Of a DNA stretch of 12,052 nucleotides, positions 7,529 to 12,052 are shown in pieces. Location of the stretch: the NCBI GenBank assembly GCA_945903655.1, contig CAMDOY010000080.1:1-12052 (forward strand). The letters are read 5' to 3'. The number at the start of each line of letters is the position of its first letter. The first letter of the stretch is position 1. The notes beneath the pieces were generated by a model. That model was not told where the DNA came from, did not search any database, and saw only the letters and a list, made by a program, of their open reading frames with translations. The position numbers and the translations under genes were made by a program. The stretch comes from Rhizobium sp. Q54. GTDB lineage: Bacteria; Pseudomonadota; Alphaproteobacteria; Rhizobiales; Beijerinckiaceae.

Positions 7529-8680
7529 TTATTTGACTTTGTGGCCCATCATCCCCGCAATGAGGTTGCGCTGGATCTGGGACGTTCCGGCGGCGATGGT
7601 CGCGGGGCGCGCATCCCGATAGTGGCGCTCCATGTCGTATTCTTTGCTGTAACCAAATCCGCCCATGATCTGCATGCCCATGTTCGCCACGTTGACATAG
7701 TTCTCCGCCGCCTTGTGTTTTGCCATGGTAATTTCGAGGAAGGCTTCTTCGCCAGCAGCGACCAAAGACGCAGCGTGCCAGAGCAAGGCGCGCGCCGCAG
7801 CAGTTTCAGTCTGCATATCCGCGAGGATATGGGCTATGGCTTGATTTGAGCCGATGGGCCGACCGAATTGCTTGCGCTCCTTTGCATAGGCGCTGGCCAG
7901 ATCAACAGCTGCTTGGGCTGCCCCGCAGCAACCGGAGGCCGAGACGATGCGCTCCACCTGAAGGCCCGAAAGCAGGCATTCCCAGCCCTTGTTTTCGCCG
8001 CCGATAATGCGGTCTTCGGATATGCGGACGTCGTTGAAGAAGACTTCATAGGTTCCGGTGCAGCGCCGCCCGAGCATGTCGAGCTTTTTAAAGTCCACAC
8101 CGGGCATATCATTGTCAATGAGCAACAGCGATATCCCCTTGCGCTGCTCCACGTCCGGATTGGTGCGCACATAGACGTTGAGCGTATTATCCCGCGCGCC
8201 AGCGCCTGTGTTCCAGATTTTCTGTCCTGTCACCAGAAGGTCAGATCCATCCCGGGTCGCCCGTGTGCGCAGCGCAGCCACGTCCGATCCAGCGTCAGGT
8301 TCGGAAATGGAAATGGACATGCGCCGCTCGCCGCTGATGAGTTTAGGCAGCCAATAGGCTTTCTGTTCTTCAGTGCCTTTGCGTAGAATGTTCAGGCCGC
8401 AAAAAAGCGTGCCGCCGAAGGCCATCTGAAAGTCAATGCTGTTATAGGCGATTTCTTCAACGATGATAGTGAGGTCAAGTATGGAGCCGCCCGATCCCCC
8501 ATAGGCCTCGGGAAAAGCCACCCCAATCAGGCCTGCGTCCACCCAAGCCTGGTATAAGTTGTACGGATAGGCCTGATCGCGTTCGAGCCCGCGAATATAG
8601 TCGCGAGGCGAATAGCGAGCGTTGATTTGCTTCAGTGTGTCGCGAAGCAGTTTTTGTTCGGTGGTCAGTCCATACGACAC
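7529..8680 (-). CDS. Acyl-CoA dehydrogenase family protein
   Basis: This 383-residue flavoprotein belongs to the acyl-CoA dehydrogenase family, which oxidises acyl-CoA to 2-enoyl-CoA with FAD and passes electrons to ETF. Signatures in order are LTTEQKLLRDTL (N-terminal helical domain), GVAFPEAYGGSGGS, MSISISEPDAGSD and VTGQKIWNTGAGA (substrate/FAD-binding middle), then YAKERKQFGRPIGSNQAIAHILADM, QIMGGFGYSKEYDMERHYRDAR and AAGTSQIQRNLIAG. The usual catalytic glutamate just before GTSQIQR is alanine (A364). A glutamate in the helix carrying SGLQVERIV (E243) sits where isovaleryl-CoA dehydrogenase keeps its base. I chose the GTG at 8680, six bases after a GGGAGGA Shine-Dalgarno. The ATG at 8695 is five codons upstream, overlaps that site and has no ribosome-binding site of its own. 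It is the first intact gene of the operon. The substrate is unknown. Confidence 0.9.
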   Translation of the reverse strand: MSYGLTTEQKLLRDTLKQINARYSPRDYIRGLERDQAYPYNLYQAWVDAGLIGVAFPEAYGGSGGSILDLTIIVEEIAYNSIDFQMAFGGTLFCGLNILRKGTEEQKAYWLPKLISGERRMSISISEPDAGSDVAALRTRATRDGSDLLVTGQKIWNTGAGARDNTLNVYVRTNPDVEQRKGISLLLIDNDMPGVDFKKLDMLGRRCTGTYEVFFNDVRISEDRIIGGENKGWECLLSGLQVERIVSASGCCGAAQAAVDLASAYAKERKQFGRPIGSNQAIAHILADMQTETAAARALLWHAASLVAAGEEAFLEITMAKHKAAENYVNVANMGMQIMGGFGYSKEYDMERHYRDARPATIAAGTSQIQRNLIAGMMGHKVK

Positions 8681-8686
8681 TCTTTG

Positions 8687-8693
8687 TCCTCCC
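8687..8693 (-). promoter_or_regulatory. Shine-Dalgarno site supporting a GTG start for the acyl-CoA dehydrogenase
   Basis: GGGAGGA on the minus strand lies six bases before the GTG at 8680 and overlaps the in-frame ATG at 8695. It matches the GGGAGG sites of the neighbouring genes, so the GTG is the more likely start. Confidence 0.65.
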
Positions 8694-8758
8694 ATTTATC
8701 AGCCATTCCAGTGAGCCTTGCCTGTCCCGTAAGAATTGTCCCGCATCTGTGTTCGATC

Positions 8759-8896
8759 TCAAGCGGCTCCTCGATCAACAAAGCCGAGCTTGGAGGAAAC
8801 GGTTTTTGCCAACGCAAAGGGCTTGCGGATGTTTATGATCATCTTTGAATTGGAGGTGACACCTCTCGCTTTTTCTTCCGGCGGCAGCGGGGGCAT
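8759..8896 (-). pseudogene. C-terminal remnant of a third UbiD-family decarboxylase
   Basis: About 45 codons, opening at an in-frame ATG at 8896 and ending at a TGA at 8759, read MPPLPPEEKARG, then SNSKMIINIRKPFALAK. This matches the last segment of UbiD proteins: compare DPADRARGKVTSSRMIIN and RPYSW at residues 441-465 of the complete copy at 5017-6495, and the family's usual SKMII(D/N) and (K/R)P(F/Y/W). Nothing upstream in this frame resembles the UbiD cofactor-binding or catalytic domains, so roughly nine tenths of the gene is missing. It directly follows, in another frame, the truncated LLM monooxygenase fragment. It lies about 78 bases before the acyl-CoA dehydrogenase start. It is almost certainly non-functional. 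Confidence 0.68.
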
Positions 8897-8915
8897 GCAG
8901 ACTGAAACTCCGGGT

Positions 8916-9263
8916 CTACTTGATGATGGAGACGGATCCACTGGACTCGGCTCGGGTGGTTGGGAAGACTCGCGTCGAGGCGCTGATCGCGGAGGCCCAG
9001 AAGAAGCTCTGGAAGCCCGCATTGTTAAAATTGGTCACGCCGCCGAAGCCCTTCCAGCGCCCCACCGGCACCAGAGCCTCGAACTCCATGGCGTCGGCCG
9101 TTTGTGCCAGGTTGAGCGTCGATGGCCAATCTGCCTGCAGGACCCCTTCAATGTTGAAGAGGGCGCAGCCGCCGGTGAGATTGGGGGAGAACGTGCCCAA
9201 CTTCAGAACGCGGTCATTGAAAAGTGTGTGATTGACCGTCCGAAACGCATGCGCACGCGCCAT
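8916..9263 (-). pseudogene. N-terminal remnant of an LLM-class (luciferase-like) flavin-dependent monooxygenase
   Basis: The frame reads FNDRVLKLGTFSPNLTGG, then LAQTADAMEFEALVPVGRWKGFGGVTNFNNAGFQSFFWASAISASTR. This matches the N-terminal quarter of LLM-class flavin-dependent oxidoreductases (RutA, alkanesulfonate and dimethyl-sulfide monooxygenase relatives), which use reduced FMN and O2. The similarity ends near base 8968. The frame then runs through about 17 unrelated residues to a stop at 8916, whereas intact relatives are 350 residues or longer. The start is uncertain: the ATG at 9263 lacks a well-spaced ribosome-binding site, and the upstream in-frame ATG at 9293 overlaps a GGGAGGGGG stretch. 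It was probably the first gene of the catabolic operon before a deletion joined it to the UbiD remnant. Confidence 0.7.
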
Positions 9264-9320
9264 GCCACCGCCGCTCTGTAATCCCCCTCCCATTTCATGC
9301 AGGCTCTGCGAACCCCTTGA

Positions 9321-9338
9321 GGCATGTTAAATCATGCC
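9321..9338. promoter_or_regulatory. 18-bp dyad upstream of the broken LLM gene, possible operator
   Basis: GGCATG (9321-9326) and CATGCC (9333-9338) form perfect 6-bp half-sites around TTAAAT. They lie about 58 bases upstream of the ATG at 9263 of the ancestral first gene. A minus-strand TATAAA (9362-9367) a little further upstream could be a -10 element, but I see no matching -35. The geometry suits a dimeric regulator; this is a pattern match only. Confidence 0.3.
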
Positions 9339-9392
9339 GGGCAGACTGTCGATGGCGCATATTTATACTCGGTTAGGCTCTCAGGAATGGTC

Positions 9393-9417
9393 CAGGACAG
9401 CGGGTGGGCCTGTCCTG
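9393..9417. terminator. Hairpin between the insertion sequence and the catabolic operon
   Basis: CAGGACAG (9393-9400) and CTGTCCTG (9410-9417) form a perfect 8-bp stem with a 9-base loop. On the minus strand it follows, by 12 bases, the stop of a short open frame cut by the insertion sequence (9430-9537). It could be the terminator of that lost gene. There is no T-run, so confidence is low. Confidence 0.35.
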
Positions 9418-9429
9418 CACAATCGTAGG

Positions 9430-9537
9430 CTATTGTTGCCGCACGGACCTTACCCCTGCGATGGCAGGCAACGCTAACTCTGCAATGTCTTCATGCGGTT
9501 CGATGACGGTGGCCAAGAAGGTCAGCAGAGCTGATGC
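9430..9537 (-). pseudogene. Possible 3' end of a gene cut by the insertion sequence
   Basis: From the left end of the insertion sequence, one minus-strand frame stays open for 35 codons to a TAG at 9430. It reads ...LLTFLATVIEPHEDIAELALP... and ends in VRSVRQQ. I do not recognise the family. The only support is the open frame, its protein-like composition, and a hairpin 12 bases after its stop. It may be chance; if real, it is the C-terminus of a gene interrupted by the element. Confidence 0.22.
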
Positions 9538-9544
9538 ATGTAGA

Positions 9545-9588
9545 TTTTCACGAAGAACTGACCCGGGATTTTCACTGAGAAGTGACCC
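9545..9588 (+). repeat. Left-end tandem transposase-binding repeats (L1, L2)
   Basis: Two 20-base repeats 24 bases apart (9545-9564 and 9569-9588) both open with TTTTCAC and end in GAAC/GTGACCC-type sequence (AGAACTGACCC and AGAAGTGACCC). They match the right-end repeats in inverted orientation. Multiple terminal repeats of this kind are characteristic of IS21 ends. Confidence 0.85.
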
Positions 9589-9605
9589 GCCCTTTTATGT
9601 TCCGT

Positions 9606-9620
9606 GGGTCAGTTTTGAGT
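9606..9620 (-). repeat. Third left-end repeat, inverted, overlapping the istB stop
   Basis: GGGTCAGTTTTGAGT is, on the minus strand, ACTCAAAACTGACCC, a variant of the ACTGAGAACTGACCC core of the end repeats. It points opposite to L1 and L2. It contains the last codons and the TGA stop of istB, so coding and end sequence overlap here. Confidence 0.6.
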
Positions 9621-10406
9621 CAAGGCATTCGATTTCTCCTTCCGGTTTTTAGTGGTGGCGATGTCGGTGCTCGCCTTGAAGCGGAAGCTGTCGTTTCCGG
9701 TTTCAAGGATGTGGCAGTGGTGAGTTAGGCGGTCGAGGAGCGCCGTCGTCATCTTGGCGTCGCCAAAGACCCCGGCCCACTCGCTGAAGCTCAGGTTGGT
9801 TGTTATGACGACTCTTGTGCGTTCATAAAGCTTGCTCAAGAGGTGGAAGAGCAGCGCCCCGCCAGACGGACTGAACGGTAGATATCCGAGTTCGTCTAGG
9901 ATTAAGAGATCAAGTCGGACCAGCCGTTCGGCAATCTGGCCGGCTTTGCCGACTGCTTTTTCCTGCTCCAGTGCGTTGACGAGTTCGACTGTTGAGAAGA
10001 AGCGGACCCTCTTGTGGTGATGCTCCACTGCCTGAACACCAACCGCCGTTGCGATATGGGTTTTGCCCGTGCCCGGCCCACCTATGAGCACGACATTGTG
10101 GGCGCCATCCATGAACTCGCATCGATAAAGCTGCCGCACCAAGGCCTCGTTGATCTCACTGTTGGCAAAATCAAAGCCCGCAAGATCCTTATAGGCGGGG
10201 AAGCGGGCTGACTTGATCTGATACGCGATTGACCTGACCTCGCGTTCTGCGGTCTCAGCTTTTAGCAGTTGGGAGAGGACTGGAACTGCGGTCTCAAAAG
10301 CGGGCGCGCCCTGCTCGTTGAGATCGCTGACCGCCTGAGCCATGCCGTACATTTTTAGACTGCGCAGCATAATCACGATAGCGGCGCTTGCTGGATCATG
10401 ACGCAT
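9609..10406 (-). CDS. istB: IS21 transposition helper ATPase IstB
   Basis: This 265-residue AAA+ ATPase has the standard IstB length. The Walker A motif is GGPGTGKT (109-116), Walker B is LLILDELGY (167-175), and a sensor-like ITTNLSFSEW follows (201-210). The N-terminal region (10-70) is the helical DNA/IstA-interaction part, ending in FPAYKDLAGFDF. IstB assembles on DNA and stimulates the IstA transposase. The start is the ATG at 10406, seven bases after AAGGGAGG. It overlaps the last 11 bases of istA, so the two are probably translationally coupled. A longer in-frame opening at 10460 lies wholly within istA and has no good ribosome-binding site. Confidence 0.95.
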   Translation of the reverse strand: MRHDPASAAIVIMLRSLKMYGMAQAVSDLNEQGAPAFETAVPVLSQLLKAETAEREVRSIAYQIKSARFPAYKDLAGFDFANSEINEALVRQLYRCEFMDGAHNVVLIGGPGTGKTHIATAVGVQAVEHHHKRVRFFSTVELVNALEQEKAVGKAGQIAERLVRLDLLILDELGYLPFSPSGGALLFHLLSKLYERTRVVITTNLSFSEWAGVFGDAKMTTALLDRLTHHCHILETGNDSFRFKASTDIATTKNRKEKSNALTQN

Positions 10407-11934
10407 GGCGAACCTCCCTTGCCCTGGCGCCATCGCGCAGCGTATCGTAGCGTTCGACATCCGCTCGTGGCTCCTTACTCAGGACCAAGCCCTTGGGCGC
10501 GTCCACGGTGGGCGCTGTTACCGGCTTGTCGTCCACGAGCCTGTGTAGAAGGTTCAAGACATGGGTCTTGGTGGGAACATTGTCTGTTAGAGCCATCTCG
10601 ACAGCGCACAGAACCGCTTGCTCGTCATGCTGCAGAACAAGAGCAAGGATCTCGACCATCTCCCTGTCACCGCCCGGGTGCTTGAGAAGATGGCGTTGTA
10701 GACGCTTGAAGGCTTCTGGCAACTCCTGGAAGGGCGCGCCATTGCGCAAAGCCCCGGGTTTGCGCTGGATCACCGCCAGATAATGTCGCCAATCGTAGAT
10801 CGTACGTCCGGGCTGATCATTGGAGCGATTAATAACGCGCTCATGTTCACACAGGATTTGCCCTTCGGCGGCGACTACGATCCGCGTTGGATAGACCCGA
10901 ACGCTGACCGGTCGATTAGCGAAGGATGCTGGCACGCTGTAACGATTGCGCTCCAAGTGGATCAGGCAAATCGGCGTGACCCGCTTTGTGTGTTCGACGA
11001 ACCCGTCGAACTGCCGGGGCGTCGGCATCAGGTTAGCGGCTTCATCAGTCCAGACGTCGGCGACGGTTCCAGGTAGGACCCCATGGGGGATTTGCTCCCA
11101 TAGCTCCTTGCAGCGGCGCTCTAACCAGGCGTTCAGCTCCTCCAGATCCGCACAGTTCGGCATCGGCTGCCACAATCGGTGGCGCGCATCCCGAACGTTT
11201 TTTTCGACCTGCCCCTTCTCCCAGCCTGAAGCAGGATTGCAGAACTCCGCGTCAAACAGATAGTGACTGACCATCGCAGTAAACCGGGCATTCACCTGAC
11301 GGTTTTTGCCGCGGCCAACCCGATCAACAGCGGTCCGCATGTTGTCGTAGATCCCCCGCCTTGCTACCCCGCCCAGCACCCGAAAGGCGTGATAGTGAGC
11401 GTCAAAGAGCATCTCGTGGGTCTGGAGAAGATAGGCGCGAACGATAAACGCCCGACTATGCGACAACTTGAAGTGAGCAACTTGCAGCTTGGTCCGCTGC
11501 CCCCCGAGGATCGCCCAGTCCTCGCTCCAATCAAACTGAAATGCCTCGCCAGAGTGAAAAACCAAGGGAACAAACGTTCCGCGCCCACTGGTCTGTTGTT
11601 CTTGCTGCCGGGCTGTCTTCCAATCCCGAACAAATGCCGCCACACGGCCATAAGAACCATCGTAGCCAAGAGCCAGCAGATCAGTATGCAACTGCTTGGT
11701 TGTGCGCTTCTGCTTGCGAGACTTGCTCGCTTCAAGCTTCACCCAGCTCGAAAGCTTGTCAGCAAACGCGTCCAGCTTGCTGGGACGGTCGGGAAGCTCG
11801 AATTTTGGCTCAACCTCGCCGGACCGCAGATACTTGCGGATCGTGTTCCGCGACAAGTTCGTCCGCCGGGCGATCTCCCGGATCGAAACATGCTCCCGAA
11901 GAGCCCAACGTCGAATGACACTCAACAAATCCAT
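10396..11934 (-). CDS. istA: IS21 transposase IstA
   Basis: This 512-residue DDE transposase cuts and joins the element ends. A helix-turn-helix lies at the N-terminus (VSIREIARRTNLSRNTIRKYLR, residues 16-37). The RNase-H-like core follows, with D135 in FQFDWSED, D197 in GIYDNMRT and E244 in KGQVEKNVRD, a full catalytic triad. The C-terminal part includes the usual LERNRYSVPASFANRPVSVRVYP beta-barrel and a helical tail. I chose the ATG at 11934, which has GGGAG eight bases upstream. A GTG three codons earlier (11943) directly abuts that site. The stop overlaps the istB start. No frameshift or internal stop is visible. Confidence 0.95.
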   Translation of the reverse strand: MDLLSVIRRWALREHVSIREIARRTNLSRNTIRKYLRSGEVEPKFELPDRPSKLDAFADKLSSWVKLEASKSRKQKRTTKQLHTDLLALGYDGSYGRVAAFVRDWKTARQQEQQTSGRGTFVPLVFHSGEAFQFDWSEDWAILGGQRTKLQVAHFKLSHSRAFIVRAYLLQTHEMLFDAHYHAFRVLGGVARRGIYDNMRTAVDRVGRGKNRQVNARFTAMVSHYLFDAEFCNPASGWEKGQVEKNVRDARHRLWQPMPNCADLEELNAWLERRCKELWEQIPHGVLPGTVADVWTDEAANLMPTPRQFDGFVEHTKRVTPICLIHLERNRYSVPASFANRPVSVRVYPTRIVVAAEGQILCEHERVINRSNDQPGRTIYDWRHYLAVIQRKPGALRNGAPFQELPEAFKRLQRHLLKHPGGDREMVEILALVLQHDEQAVLCAVEMALTDNVPTKTHVLNLLHRLVDDKPVTAPTVDAPKGLVLSKEPRADVERYDTLRDGARAREVRHAS

Positions 11935-11986
11935 GTCTATCACTCCCGATACCCCCGCCGCAGCCAGCCAGGGGGAAGTTCAACAT

Positions 11987-12040
11987 GGGTCAAATCTCAG
12001 TGGAAATTACCGTCCCTTAAGGGTCAGTTCTCAATGCAAC
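11987..12040 (-). repeat. Right-end transposase-binding repeats (R2, R1)
   Basis: Two 20-base copies, 11987-12006 and 12021-12040, begin GGGTCA on the plus strand and contain TCTCA. On the minus strand they read ...TGAGAACTGACCC and ...TGAGATTTGACCC. They are inverted relative to the left-end repeats, with a 34-base period instead of 24. They lie between the right tip and the istA start and probably also cover the istA promoter. Confidence 0.8.
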
Positions 12041-12052
12041 TCTACAGTGCTA

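Larger units (their letters stand above)
9539..12046 (-). mobile_element. IS21-family insertion sequence (complete, about 2.5 kb)
   Basis: The element carries istA and istB in the order and overlap typical of IS21. It is bounded by inverted ends starting TGTAGA (9539) and ending TCTACA (12041-12046), so it has the family's TG...CA tips. Each end carries repeated motifs ending ACTGACCC or similar, which are the expected transposase binding sites. Its length of 2508 bp is at the upper part of the family range. Both genes are full length with intact motifs, so it could be active. The flanks (GATGCA before, GTGCTA after) show no matching 4- to 6-bp duplication, although IS21 elements normally create a 4- to 8-bp one. 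The genes point toward the catabolic operon. Confidence 0.93.

Noticed and set aside
8736..9281. Plus-strand frame of 181 codons over the scar region
   Set aside because: The minus strand carries recognisable LLM and UbiD fragments here. The plus-strand frame is glycine-rich, low in complexity and an antisense shadow.
9545..9620. Short repeats that could suggest a CRISPR or iteron array
   Set aside because: Their core recurs in inverted form at the right end of the element, so they are IS21 terminal transposase-binding repeats.
9404..9652. Plus-strand frame crossing the left end of the insertion sequence
   Set aside because: It spans the element boundary and the IstB C-terminus in antisense and has no homology I recognise.

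Overview
The window looks like an accessory catabolic region from a moderately G+C-rich proteobacterium, probably an alphaproteobacterium. This placement is inferred from the gene families (Bug/TctC binding proteins, UbiD-type decarboxylases, class III CoA-transferase), codon use and the strong GGGAGG Shine-Dalgarno sequences; no rRNA or other phylogenetic marker is present. I see no tRNA, rRNA, CRISPR array or phage gene.

Layout. (1) Bases 1-326, minus strand: the N-terminal end of a UbiD-family decarboxylase that runs off the left edge. (2) A divergent gap of about 305 bases leads to a plus-strand Bug/TctC-type periplasmic binding protein (632-1648), which ends at a perfect 10-bp hairpin. 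(3) Converging on it is a minus-strand run of six genes, given here in transcription order: acyl-CoA dehydrogenase (8680-7529), a second Bug/TctC binding protein (7502-6543), an intact UbiD-family decarboxylase (6495-5017), a crotonase closest to hydroxycinnamoyl-CoA hydratase/lyase (4833-4012), a class III CoA-transferase (3940-2753) and a NitT/TauT-type ABC binding protein (2738-1728). Most spacings are 14-71 bases, as in one operon; a 183-base gap precedes the crotonase. (4) Upstream of the dehydrogenase, 8759-9263 holds two broken genes in the same orientation: the N-terminus of a luciferase-like (LLM) flavin-dependent monooxygenase and, in another frame, the C-terminus of a third UbiD protein. 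This is a deletion scar at the head of the operon. (5) Bases 9539-12046 are a complete IS21-family insertion sequence (istA, istB, multi-repeat ends), with its genes pointing into the catabolic operon. The window stops 6 bases past its right end.

How the genes may work together. The binding proteins would capture a carboxylate in the periplasm. The CoA-transferase would make its CoA thioester, the acyl-CoA dehydrogenase would introduce a double bond, the crotonase would hydrate and possibly cleave the side chain, and the prFMN-dependent UbiD enzyme would remove a carboxyl group from an aromatic or unsaturated acid. An aromatic or phenylpropanoid-like substrate is the best guess, but the sequence does not fix it. 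No transporter membrane subunit, prenyltransferase (UbiX) or regulator is present.

I found no clearly new type of system. The parts most worth a second look are the operon's enzyme combination, the active-site changes in the crotonase and the dehydrogenase, the orphan binding proteins, and the deletion scar next to the insertion sequence.
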